Positions 43,991-56,341 of a stretch of DNA of 64,000 nucleotides are shown piece by piece. Within the stretch, counting starts at the first letter, position 1; each line of letters begins with the position of its first letter. Location: positions 25,960-89,959 of the forward strand of contig JAJGOT010001053.1 of the NCBI GenBank assembly GCA_022457155.1, in the 5' to 3' direction. Under the pieces are notes generated by a model, which ran no database searches, had not been told where the DNA came from, and saw nothing but the letters and a program-made list of their open reading frames with translations. A program made the translations under genes and the position numbers. This stretch comes from Cladopsammia gracilis. Its lineage: Eukaryota > Cnidaria > Anthozoa > Scleractinia > Dendrophylliidae.

Positions 43991-44751
43991 TATGTTTTTT
44001 GACGTATTACGCTTCTATAAATTTAGAAAGTATTTTGTACTTCTCTCGCCATGCTCGTGCCATCGTGCCCTTGCGCGAATAATTACATCCCTTGTTTTTT
44101 CCTCATAATAACTTTCTAGTTTCTTTTGCTTCATTTAGAGTTGTTAGGTTAGAGTCGGAAGGGTCCTGTTCGAATTTTTTAGTTGCTTCCTCCTGTACTT
44201 GTTGCAAGTTTTTTTCCATTGCAGATCGTTTTTTGGCTTTCTTTTTGGAGAACAAAATAGCATGGTTCCGAATGTTATACTTAATCCAATCCCAGATGCA
44301 CCTTTTGTCTGATAAATTCTCGCTTCCTGTTGTTTTCCAAAGTGGAATATTTTGTTTTAATTCTTCCAAATAATTCGGATCTTCAAGAAGGGAGACGTTC
44401 ATTTTCCAGAAGCCGGGCCCCTTTAAGTTTTGATTGGAGTCGGTTAAATTCAACTCAATTGCTGCATGATCAGTTTTTATAGCTGGAATGATATCGGTTG
44501 TATTTACAAAATCCTGTAAGTTGTTTGATATCCGCCAGTAATCTAAACGACAGAAAATTGATGGAGATTTTTGGCTACAAGTTTAACTTCTAGATTGTGG
44601 ATTTTTAATTCTCCAAACGTCGACAAGGTCCAATTCATTTTGTAAACATTCAATATTGTCTATAACCATTTTTCTAGGTACCATAACGCCACTTTTCTTA
44701 TCCAGCTTAGAGTCAATGATTATATTTTCTTCACAATCTAAGTCTTCAAAA
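43991..44751 (-). pseudogene. Dead L1/Tx1-clade ORF2, minus strand, copy 2, 5' part
   Basis: Continues 37,449-38,743 beyond the intact L1 and matches 23,202-23,962. It carries the linker with LKGPGFWKMN (44,453 to 44,103) and the endonuclease end DLVDVWRIKNPQS (44,786 to 44,583, the first residues being satellite). The 5' end is cut by satellite at CTTCAAAAAACG. Confidence 0.88.
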
Positions 44752-45013
44752 AACGAAAACAGTGCATTTCTATGAAAACTGCACAAAACGTCCGTTTCGG
44801 GACGTGCGGAGCATGTTTTGGCAAAATCTCACTTTTGAGATAACCAGATCTCAAAATAGTCGTACTGACCTCAAATCATCGCCAAAAAACGAAAACAGTG
44901 TATTTCTATGAAACATTCACAAAACGTACGTTTCGGACCGTGCGGACCAAGTTTTGGCAAAATCGTGGTAATAACCTCAAATCATCGCCAAAGAGCGAAA
45001 ACAGTGCATTTCT

Positions 45014-46511
45014 ATGAAAAATGCACAAAACGTACGTTTCGCGACGTGCAGAGCAAGTTTTGTTAAAATCTCACTTTTGAGATCACCAGATCTCAAAATC
45101 GTGGCAATAACCTCAAATCATCCCCAACAAGCGAAAACAGTGCATTTCTATGAAAAATGCACAAAACGTACGTTTCGGGCCGTGCGGAGCAAGTTTTAGC
45201 AAAATCTCACTTTTGAGATCACCAGATCTCAAAATCGTGGTAATAACATCAAATCATCGCCAAAAAGCGAAAACAGTGAAATTCTATGAAAAATGCACAA
45301 AACGTACTTTTTGGGCCGTGCGGAGCAAGTTTTGGCCAAATCTCACTTTTGAGATAACCAGATCTCAAAATCGTGGTAATGACCTCAAATCATCGCCAAA
45401 AAGCGAAAACAGTGCAATTCCATGAAAAATGCACAAAACGTACTTTTTGGGCCGTGCGGAACAAGTATTGGCAAAATCTCACTTTTGAGATCACCAGATC
45501 TCAGTATCATCGTACTGTCCTCAAATCATCGCCAAAAAGCGAAAACAGTGCACTTCTATGAAAAATGCACAAAACGTACGTTTCGGGCCGTGCTGAGTAA
45601 GTTTTGGCAAAATCTCACTTTTGAGATCACCAGATCTCAAAATCGTCGTAATGACCTCAAATCATCGCCAAAAAGCGAAAACAGTGCATTTCTATGAAAA
45701 ATGCACAAAACGTACGTTTCGGACCGTGCGGAGCAAGTTTTGGCAAAATCTCACTTTTGAGACCACCAGATCTCAAAATCGTCGTAATGACCTCAAATCA
45801 TCGCCAAAAAGCGAAAACAGTGCATTTCTACGAAAAATGCACAAAACGTACGTTTCTTGCCGTGCGGAGCAAGTTTTAGCAAAATCTCACTTTTGAGATC
45901 ACCAGATCTCAAAATCGTGGTAATGACCTCAGATCATCGCCAAAAAGCGAACACAGTGCAATTCCATGAAAAATGCACAAAACGTACTTTTTGGGATGTG
46001 CGGAGCAAGTTTTGGCAAAATCTCACTTTTGAGATCACCAGATCTCAATATAATCGTACTGTCCTCAAATCATCGCCAAAAAGCGAAAACAGTGCACTTC
46101 TATGAAAAATGCACAAAACGTACGTTTCGGGCCGTGCGGAGTAAGTTTTGGCAAAAATCTCACTTTTGAGATCACCTGATCTCAAAATCGTGGTAATGAC
46201 CTCAAATCATCGCCAAAAAGCGAAAACGGTGCAATTCTATGAAAAATGCACAAAACGTACTTTTTGGACCGTGCGGAGCAAGTTTTGGCAAAATCTCACT
46301 TTTTGAGATCACCAGATCTCAATATCATCGTACTGTCCTCAAATCATCGCCAAAAAGCGAAAACAGTGTAGTTCTATGAAAAATACAGAAAACGTACGTT
46401 TCGTACCGTGCGGAGAAAGTTTTGGCAAAATCACACTTTTCAGATAACCAGATCTCAAAATCGTGGTAATGACCTCAAATCATCGCCAAAAAGCGAAAAC
46501 AGTGCATTTCT
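45014..46511 (+). repeat. Higher-order satellite unit 1 (11 monomers)
   Basis: Measured between successive occurrences of the monomer marked by CGCGACGTGCAGAGC and GTTAAAATC. The length is 1,498 bp, which is 11 x 136 plus two single-base insertions (near 46,155 and 46,300). It lacks the GGTAATAATAATGG insertion of later units. Confidence 0.9.
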
Positions 46512-48034
46512 ATGAAAAATGCACAAAACGTACGTTTCGCGACGTGCAGAGCAAGTTTTGTTAAAATCTCACTTTTGAGATCACCAGATCTCAAAATCGT
46601 GGCAATAACCTCAAATCATCCCCAACAAGCGAAAACAGTGCATTTCTATGAAAAATGCACAAAACGTACGTTTCGGGCCGTGCGGAGCAAGTTTTAGCAA
46701 AATCTCACTTTTGAGATCACCAGATCTCAAAATAATATGGTAATAATAATGGTAGAATAATGGTAATAACTTCAAATCATCGCCAAAAAGCGAAAACAGT
46801 GAAATTCTATGAAAAATGCACAAAACGTACTTTTTGGGCCGTGCGGAGCAAGTTTTGGCCAAATCTCACTTTTGAGATAACCAGATCTCAAAATCGTGAT
46901 AATGACCTCAAATCATCGCCAAAAAGCGAAAACAGTGCAATTCCATGAAAAATGCACAAAACGTACTTTTTGGGCCGTGCGGAGCAAGTATTGGCAAAAT
47001 CTCACTTTTGAGATCACCAGATCTCAGTATCATCGTACTGTCCTTAAATCATCGCCAAAAAGCGAAAACAGTGCACTTCTATGAAAAATGCACAAAACGT
47101 ACGTTTCGGGCCGTGCTGAGTAAGTTTTGGCAAAATCTCACTTTTGAGATCACCAGATCTCAAAATCGTCGTAATGACCTCAAATCATCGCCAAAAAGCG
47201 AAAACAGTGCATTTCTATGAAAAATGCACAAAACGTACGTTTCGGACCGTGCGGAGCAAGTTTTGGCAAAATCTCACTTTTGAGACCACCAGATCTCAAA
47301 ATCGTCGTAATGACCTCAAATCATCGCCAAAAAGCGAAAACAGTGCATTTCTACGAAAAATGCACAAAACGTACGTTTCTTGCCGTGCGGAGCAAGTTTT
47401 AGCAAAATCTCACTTTTGAGATCACCAGATCTCAAAATCGTGGTAATGACCTCAGATCATCGCCAAAAAGCGAACACAGTGCAATTCCATGAAAAATGCA
47501 CAAAACGTACTTTTTGGGCCGTGCGGAGCAAGTTTTGGCAAAATCTCACTTTTGAGATCACCAGATCTCAATATAATCGTACTGTCCTCAAATCATCGCC
47601 AAAAAGCGAAAACAGTGCACTTCTATGAAAAATGCACAAAACGTACGTTTCGGGCCGTGCGGAGTAAGTTTTGGCAAAAATCTCACTTTTGAGATCACCT
47701 GATCTCAAAATCGTGGTAATGACCTCAAATCATCGCCAAAAAGCGAAAACGGTGCAATTCTATGAAAAATGCACAAAACGTACTTTTTGGACCGTGCGGA
47801 GCAAGTTTTGGCAAAATCTCACTTTTTGAGATCACCAGATCTCAATATCATCGTACTGTCCTCAAATCATCGCCAAAAAGCGAAAACAGTGTAGTTCTAT
47901 GAAAAATACAGAAAACGTACGTTTCGTACCGTGCGGAGAAAGTTTTGGCAAAATCACACTTTTCAGATAACCAGATCTCAAAATCGTGGTAATGACCTCA
48001 AATCATCGCCAAAAAGCGAAAACAGTGCATTTCT
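46512..48034 (+). repeat. Higher-order satellite unit 2 (11 monomers plus 25-bp insertion)
   Basis: 1,523 bp: 11 x 136, the same two single-base insertions, and 25 extra bp of GGTAATAAT-type sequence near 46,734-46,770. Confidence 0.9.
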
Positions 48035-49829
48035 ATGAAAAATGCACAAAACGTACGTTTCGCGACGTGCAGAGCAAGTTTTGTTAAAATCTCACTTTTG
48101 AGATCACCAGATCTCAAAATCGTGGCAATAACCTCAAATCATCCCCAACAAGCGAAAACAGTGCATTTCTATGAAAAATGCACAAAACGTACGTTTCGGG
48201 CCGTGCGGAGCAAGTTTTAGCAAAATCTCACTTTTGAGATCACCAGATCTCAAAATAATATGGTAATAATAATGGTAAAATAATGGTAATAACTTCAAAT
48301 CATCGCCAAAAAGCGAAAACAGTGAAATTCTATGAAAAATGCACAAAACGTACTTTTTGGGCCGTGCGGAGCAAGTTTTCGCCAAATCTCACTTTTGAGA
48401 TAACCAGATCTCAAAATCGTGGTAATGACCTCAAATCATCGCCAAAAAGCGAAAACAGTGCAATTCCATGAAAAATGCACAAAACGTACTTTTTGGGCCG
48501 TGCGGAGCAAGTTTTGGCAAAATCTCACTTTTGAGATCACCAGATCTCAATATCATCGTACTGTCCTCAAATCATCGCCAAAAAGCGAAAACAGTGCACT
48601 TCTATGAAAAATGCACAAAACGTACGTTTCGGGCCGTGCTGAGTAAGTTTTGGCAAAATCTCACTTTTGAGATCACCAGATCTCAAAATCGTCGTAATGA
48701 CCTCAAATCATCGCCAAAAAGCGAAAACAGTGCATTTCTACGAAAAATGCACAAAACGTACGTTTCGGGCCGTGCGGAGCAAGTTTTGGCAAAATCTCAC
48801 TTTTGAGATAACCAGATCTCAATATAATCGTACTGTCCTCAAATCATCGCCAAAAAGCGAAAACGGTGCAATTCTATGAAAAATGCACAAAACGTACTTT
48901 TCGGACCGTGCGGAGCAAGTTTTGGCAAAATCTCACTTTTGAGATCACCAGATCTCAATATCATCGTACTGTCCACAAATCATCGCCAAAAAGCGAAAAC
49001 AGTGCATTTCTATGAAAAATGCACAAAACGTACGTTTCGGACCGTGCGGAGCAAGTTTTGGCAAAATCTCACTTTTGAGACCACCAGATCTCAAAATCGT
49101 CGTAATGACCTCAAATCATCGCCAAAAAGCGAAAACAGTGCATTTCTACGAAAAATGCACAAAACGTACGTTTCTTGCCGTGCGGAGCAAGTTTTAGCAA
49201 AATCTCACTTTTGAGATCACCAGATCTCAAAATCGTGGTAATGACCTCAGATCATCGCCAAAAAGCGAACACAGTGCAATTCCATGAAAAATGCACAAAA
49301 CGTACTTTTTGGGCCGTGCGGAGCAAGTTTTGGCAAAATCTCACTTTTGAGATCACCAGATCTCAATATAATCGTACTGTCCTCAAATCATCGCCAAAAA
49401 GCGAAAACAGTGCACTTCTATGAAAAATGCACAAAACGTACGTTTCGGGCCGTGCGGAGTAAGTTTTGGCAAAAATCTCACTTTTGAGATCACCTGATCT
49501 CAAAATCGTGGTAATGACCTCAAATCATCGCCAAAAAGCGAAAACGGTGCAATTCTATGAAAAATGCACAAAACGTACTTTTTGGACCGTGCGGAGCAAG
49601 TTTTGGCAAAATCTCACTTTTTGAGATCACCAGATCTCAATATCATCGTACTGTCCTCAAATCATCGCCAAAAACCGAAAACAGTGTAGTTCTATGAAAA
49701 ATACAGAAAACGTACGTTTCGTACCGTGCGGAGAAAGTTTTGGCAAAATCACACTTTTCAGATAACCAGATCTCAAAATCGTGGTCATGACCTCAAATCA
49801 TCGCCAAAAAGCGAAAACAGTGCATTTCT
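48035..49829 (+). repeat. Higher-order satellite unit 3 (13 monomers)
   Basis: 1,795 bp: 13 x 136 plus 27. Two extra monomers appear in the 48,740-49,010 stretch, one with TATAATCGTACTG and GGTGCAATTC, and one with CTTTTCGGACCG and GTCCACAAATC. Confidence 0.9.
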
Positions 49830-52031
49830 ATGAAAAATGCACAAAACGTACGTTTCGCGACGTGCAGAGCAAGTTTTGTTAAAATCTCACTTTTGAGATC
49901 ACCAGATCTCAAAATCGTGGCAATAACCTCAAATCATCCCCAACAAGCGAAAACAGTGCATTTCTATGAAAAATGCACAAAACGTACGTTTCGGGCCGTG
50001 CGGAGCAAGTTTTAGCAAAATCTCACTTTTGAGATCACCAGATCTCAAAATAATATGGTAATAATAATGGTAAAATAATGGTAATAACTTCAAATCATCG
50101 CCAAAAAGCGAAAACAGTGAAATTCTATGAAAAATGCACAAAACGTACTTTTTGGGCCGTGCGGAGCAAGTTTTCGCCAAATCTCACTTTTGAGATAACC
50201 AGATCTCAAAATCGTGGTAATGACCTCAAATCATCGCCAAAAAGCGAAAACAGTGCAATTCCATGAAAAATGCACAAAACGTACTTTTTGGGCCGTGCGG
50301 AGCAAGTTTTGGCAAAATCTCACTTTTGAGATCACCAGATCTCAATATCATCGTACTGTCCTCAAATCATCGCCAAAAAGCGAAAACAGTGCACTTCTAT
50401 GAAAAATGCACAAAACGTACGTTTCGGGCCGTGCTGAGTAAGTTTTGGCAAAATCTCACTTTTGAGATCACCAGATCTCAAAATCGTCGTAATGACCTCA
50501 AATCATCGCCAAAAAGCGAAAACAGTGCATTTCTACGAAAAATGCACAAAACGTACGTTTCGGGCCGTGCGGAGCAAGTTTTAGCAAAATCTCACTTTTG
50601 AGATCACCAGATCTCAATATAATCGTACTGTCCTCAAATCATCGCCAAAAAGCGAAAACGGTGCAATTCTATGAAAAATGCACAAAACGTACTTTTCGGA
50701 CCGTGCGGAGCAAGTTTTGGCAAAATCTCACTTTTGAGATCACCAGATCTCAATATCATCGTACTGTCCACAAATCATCGCCAAAAAGCGAAAACAGTGC
50801 ATTTCTATGAAAAATGCACAAAACGTACGTTTCGGGCCGTGCGGAGCAAGTTTTAGCAAAATCTCACTTTTGAGATCACCAGATCTCAAATCGTGGTAAT
50901 GACCTCAAATCATCGCCAAAAAGCGAAAACAGTGCATTTCTACGAAAAATGCACAAAACGTACGTTTCGGGCCGTGCGGAGCAAGTTTTGGCAAAATCTC
51001 ACTTTTGAGATAACCAGATCTCAATATAATCGTACTGTCCTCAAATCATCGCCAAAAAGCGAAAACGGTGCAATTCTATGAAAAATGCACAAAACGTACT
51101 TTTCGGACCGTGCGGAGCAAGTTTTGGCAAAATCTCACTTTTGAGATCACCAGATCTCAATATCATCGTACTGTCCACAAATCATCGCCAAAAAGCGAAA
51201 ACAGTGCATTTCTATGAAAAATGCACAAAACGTACGTTTCGGACCGTGCGGAGCAAGTTTTGGCAAAATCTCACTTTTGAGACCACCAGATCTCAAAATC
51301 GTCGTAATGACCTCAAATCATCGCCAAAAAGCGAAAACAGTGCATTTCTACGAAAAATGCACAAAACGTACGTTTCTTGCCGTGCGGAGCAAGTTTTAGC
51401 AAAATCTCACTTTTGAGATCACCAGATCTCAAAATCGTGGTAATGACCTCAGATCATCGCCAAAAAGCGAACACAGTGCAATTCCATGAAAAATGCACAA
51501 AACGTACTTTTTGGGCCGTGCGGAGCAAGTTTTGGCAAAATCTCACTTTTGAGATCACCAGATCTCAATATAATCGTACTGTCCTCAAATCATCGCCAAA
51601 AAGCGAAAACAGTGCACTTCTATGAAAAATGCACAAAACGTACGTTTCGGGCCGTGCGGAGTAAGTTTTGGCAAAAATCTCACTTTTGAGATCACCTGAT
51701 CTCAAAATCGTGGTAATGACCTCAAATCATCGCCAAAAAGCGAAAACGGTGCAATTCTATGAAAAATGCACAAAACGTACTTTTTGGACCGTGCGGAGCA
51801 AGTTTTGGCAAAATCTCACTTTTTGAGATCACCAGATCTCAATATCATCGTACTGTCCTCAAATCATCGCCAAAAAGCGAAAACAGTGTAGTTCTATGAA
51901 AAATACAGAAAACGTACGTTTCGTACCGTGCGGAGAAAGTTTTGGCAAAATCACACTTTTCAGATAACCAGATCTCAAAATCGTGGTCATGACCTCAAAT
52001 CATCGCCAAAAAGCGAAAACAGTGCATTTCT
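49830..52031 (+). repeat. Higher-order satellite unit 4 (16 monomers)
   Basis: 2,202 bp: 16 x 136 plus 26 (one base lost at CTCAAATCGTGG near 50,885). A three-monomer block is tandemly repeated within 50,530-51,215, which accounts for the growth from 13 to 16. Confidence 0.9.
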
Positions 52032-53400
52032 ATGAAAAATGCACAAAACGTACGTTTCGCGACGTGCAGAGCAAGTTTTGTTAAAATCTCACTTTTGAGA
52101 TCACCAGATCTCAAAATCGTGGCAATAACCTCAAATCATCCCCAACAAGCGAAAACAGTGCATTTCTATGAAAAATGCACAAAACGTACGTTTCGGGCCG
52201 TGCGGAGCAAGTTTTAGCAAAATCTCACTTTTGAGATCACCAGATCTCAAAATAATATGGTAATAATAATGGTAAAATAATGGTAATAACTTCAAATCAT
52301 CGCCAAAAAGCGAAAACAGTGAAATTCTATGAAAAATGCACAAAACGTACTTTTTGGGCCGTGCGGAGCAAGTTTTCGCCAAATCTCACTTTTGAGATAA
52401 CCAGATCTCAAAATCGTGGTAATGACCTCAAATCATCGCCAAAAAGCGAAAACAGTGCAATTCCATGAAAAATGCACAAAACGTACTTTTTGGGCCGTGC
52501 GGAGCAAGTTTTGGCAAAATCTCACTTTTGAGATCACCAGATCTCAATATCATCGTACTGTCCTCAAATCATCGCCAAAAAGCGAAAACAGTGCACTTCT
52601 ATGAAAAATGCACAAAACGTACGTTTCGGGCCGTGCTGAGTAAGTTTTGGCAAAATCTCACTTTTGAGATCACCAGATCTCAAAATCGTCGTAATGACCT
52701 CAAATCATCGCCAAAAAGCGAAAACAGTGCATTTCTACGAAAAATGCACAAAACGTACGTTTCGGGCCGTGCGGAGCAAGTTTTAGCAAAATCTCACTTT
52801 TGAGATCACCAGATCTCAATATAATCGTACTGTCCTCAAATCATCGCCAAAAAGCGAAAACGGTGCAATTCTATGAAAAATGCACAAAACGTACTTTTCG
52901 GACCGTGCGGAGCAAGTTTTGGCAAAATCTCACTTTTGAGATCACCAGATCTCAATATCATCGTACTGTCCACAAATCATCGCCAAAAAGCGAAAACAGT
53001 GCATTTCTATGAAAAATGCACAAAACGTACGTTTCGGGCCGTGCGGAGCAAGTTTTAGCAAAATCTCACTTTTGAGATCACCAGATCTCAAATCGTGGTA
53101 ATGACCTCAAATCATCGCCAAAAAGCGAAAACAGTGCATTTCTACGAAAAATGCACAAAACGTACGTTTCGGGCCGTGCGGAGCAAGTTTTGGCAAAATC
53201 TCACTTTTGAGATCACCAGATCTCAATATAATCGTACTGTCCTCAAATCATCGCCAAAAAGCGAAAACGGTGCAATTCTATGAAAAATGCACAAAACGTA
53301 CTTTTCGGACCGTGCGGAGCAAGTTTTGGCAAAATCTCACTTTTGAGATCACCAGATCTCAATATCATCGTACTGTCCACAAATCATCGCCAAAAAGTGA
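52032..53400 (+). repeat. Higher-order satellite unit 5 (partial)
   Basis: Follows unit 4 in monomer order, including the GGTAATAAT insertion (about 52,253) and the three-monomer block, but switches to array-edge variants after about 53,400. Confidence 0.85.
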
Positions 53401-54604
53401 AAACAGTGCATTTCTATGAAAAAATTCACAAAACGTACGTTTTGGACCGTGCGGAGTAAGTTTTGGCAAAATCTCACTTTTGAGATCACCAGATCTCAAA
53501 ATCGTGGTAATGACCGCAAATGATCGCCAAAAATCGAAAACAGTGCATTTCTATGAAAAATGCACAAAACGTACTTCTTTGGCCGTGCGGAGCACGTTTT
53601 GGCAAAATCTCACTTTTGAGATCACCAGATCTCAAAATCGTGGTAATGACCTCAAATCATCGCCAAAAAGCGAAAACAGTGTAATTCTATGAAAAATACA
53701 GAAAACGTACGTTTCGTACCGTGCGGAGCAAGTTTTGGCAAAATCTCACTTTTCAGATAACCAGATCTCAAAATCGTCGTAATGACCTCAAATCATCGCC
53801 AAAAAGCGAAAACAGTGCATTTCTATGAAAAATGCACAAAACGTACGCTTCGGGCGGTGCGGAGCAAGTTTTAGCAAAATCTCACTTTTGAGATCACCAG
53901 ATCTCAAAATCGTGGTAATGACCTCAAATCATCGCCAAAAAGCGAAAACAGTGTAATTCCATGAAAAATGCACAAAACGTACTTTTTGGGCCGTGCGGAG
54001 CAAGTTTTGGCAAAATCTCACTTTTGCGATCACCAGATCTCAAAATCGTGGTAACGACCTCAAATCAACGCCAAAATGCGAAAACAGTGCATTTCTATGA
54101 AAAATGCACAAAACGTACGTTTCGGGCCGTGCGGAGCAACTTTTGGCAAAATCTCACTTTTGAGCTCACTAGATCTCAAAATCAACGCACTGACCTCAAA
54201 TCATCGTCAAAAAAACGAAAACAGTACTTTTCTATGAAAAGTGCACAAAACGTACGTTTTGGACTGTGCGGAGCAAGGTTTGGCAAAATCTCACTTTTGA
54301 GCTCACTAGATCTCAAAATCAACGCACTGACCTCAAATCATCGCCAAAAACCGAAAACAGTGCATTTCTATGAAAAATGCACAAAACGCACGTATGTGAC
54401 CGTGCGGAGCAAGTTTTGGCAAAATCTCACTTTTCAGCACACCAGATGTCAGAATCATCCTGCTTGACTCAAATCATCGCCAAAAAGCGAAAACAGTGCT
54501 TTTCTATGAAAAGTGCACAAAACGCACGTTTGGGGCCGTGCGGAGCAAGTTTTGGCAAAATCTCACTTTTGAACACACGGGATCTCAAAATCGTGGCACT
54601 GGCC

Positions 54605-55131
54605 TCAAATCATCGACGTCAAACGGGGAATGTCTTCCTTTTCTATGCCGCCCTTCCTGAATTCTATATGACGTTGAAGGTTGTAGCCGTAACAGAAGCA
54701 GCCTGTTATCCTACACATCCTCTCCTTATGATGGCTTCTTTTCTTCTGCTCGCTGTCGCTCTTCAGGGGACTTGCTGCTTTCTTTTGCGTTTTCTTTACG
54801 GGCGCTTGGAAATCGCTCTCGCTGTCTGTTGTAAGGGCACTTGCTGTTTTCTCCTTTGCCTTCTTTACAGGTTCGTAGTCGCTCTCACTTTCTGTTGGTG
54901 TGGCTTTTCGTTTCCTGGACTTCTTCTCTTCCTCGTCTCTCTCAATGTCCTTATCTGCATCGCCACCTGTTTGATCCTCGTTTAAGTGAAACGTTTCTGG
55001 CGAACAGTCTAGCGTTAACTTGTACATTCCATATAATGTCCCAGTGTCAAGGGCTCTTGAGGCTTGGTCATCAGTCTCTTATTGCTGAGAGATCATCGAA
55101 ATGCACCCCAAGGCCCGTTTGGCGAACCTTT
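54605..55131 (-). pseudogene. Relic acidic/basic repeat-protein gene, copy 5 (cut by junction)
   Basis: Partner of copy 1: the 140-codon ATG frame is open (55,027 to 54,605), with QRHIEFRKGGIEKED where copy 1 has QRHIQFRKGGIEEED. It shares GCFCYGY with copy 1 only, and is cut at 55,132 by the same junction. Confidence 0.6.
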
Positions 55132-56341
55132 GTATCCCTCTTCTCTTGTCTGCTGTTGTCTTTCTCATGATCCAATCCAGAGCCAATAGGTACAAAAACC
55201 CCGACATCACACATCCCTGTTTTACTCCGGACTTGATCTTGAACCAATCTGATGTTTCACTTCCATCAATAACTGTGCACTCGAAGTCCTCATATATGTC
55301 TGCAATCGCTCTCACCATTTTGCTTGGTATCCCATAACTCTTCATGATGTTCCATAAGCTTTCTCTGTGTACCGAATCGAAGGCTTTTTCAAAGTCCACA
55401 AAGTGAATGTACAAACCCGCCCTCCATTCATTTGCCTGCTCTAAGATGTTCCTCAATATAAAGATCTGTTCAGTTGTGCTTCTCTGCGCTCTAAACCCAG
55501 CCTGTTCCTTTCGAAGCTTCTTGTCCACAGCTATCTTAATCCTCTCCAACATCATCCTACAGAATATCTTACTAATGACGGGTAGTAGGGTCACTCCTCT
55601 CCAATTGTTACAATCGCGTATATCACCTTTCTTAAATATCTTAACAATAAGTCCCTTCTTCCATACTTTCGGCCACCTCTCAGTTTCCCAAAGCCTGTTA
55701 TAACATCTAGTTGGTCTACTTGCCGTACCTTCCAAGTCAGCTCTTAGTAGGTCTGGACCCACTCCATCTACTCCTGCTGCTTTGCCTGTCTTTGTGTTCT
55801 TCAGTGCGTTCTTAACTTCTTGGACTCTCCATCTTCCTAGGTCAATTTCCTCAAGATCGTCCGTTTCTTCTCTACTATATTCTTGCACCGGATTTCTTGG
55901 ATCATCCCTATTTAATATCTCACAAAAGTGCTCTACCCATCTCTGCAGTTTTTCTTGCGGTTCTGTCTTAAGTTCCCCTTGTTTGCTTTTCACACCTGCT
56001 TCTTGCCTTTTCCGTTCCCCAACAATTGTTTTGGTTATGCTGTATAGCTCCCTACTTCTACCATTCTCGGCAGCCTTTTCTGCTGCTGCAGCCCTCTCTT
56101 CTAACCAATTCCTCTTATCTTCTCTAGCACTCTGTTTCACTTCCTTGTCTTTCGCACTATACTCCTTCCTCCATCTCTGTTTTAATCGTTCCGATCTAGC
56201 ACCTTCCATTTTGAGTTTTACTACTTTCCTCTCCTTGACTTTTTGCCATGTTTTGTCTCCTATCCATGTCTTACTCTGCTTTTTTTGTACTCCCGATAAC
56301 TTTCTCTGCAGCATCTCTATACATCTCCGAGATCTTTTCAT
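55079..56341 (-). pseudogene. RTE linker and RT N-terminal half, truncated copy 2
   Basis: 420 open codons, the best-preserved linker-RT stretch here: AAGVDGVGPDLLRADLEG, NWRGVTLLPVISKIF, FVDFEKAFDSVHRES and SGVKQGCVMSGFLY. After DKRRGI it crosses the junction into QRFAKRALGCISMISQQ and stops. Missing FADD means no polymerase activity. Confidence 0.87.

Larger units (their letters stand above)
44752..54615 (+). repeat. 136-bp satellite array with higher-order repeats, about 72 monomers
   Basis: The largest array here and the most regular: monomer starts are 136 bp apart with few exceptions. Type-specific monomers recur in fixed order, giving higher-order units (listed separately). The right end (from about 53,400) carries edge variants also found at the right ends of the arrays at 1-3,286 and 23,963-26,239, including AAATTCACAAAACG, ACTTCTTTGGCCG and the ACACGGGATCTC monomer. 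Confidence 0.97.
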
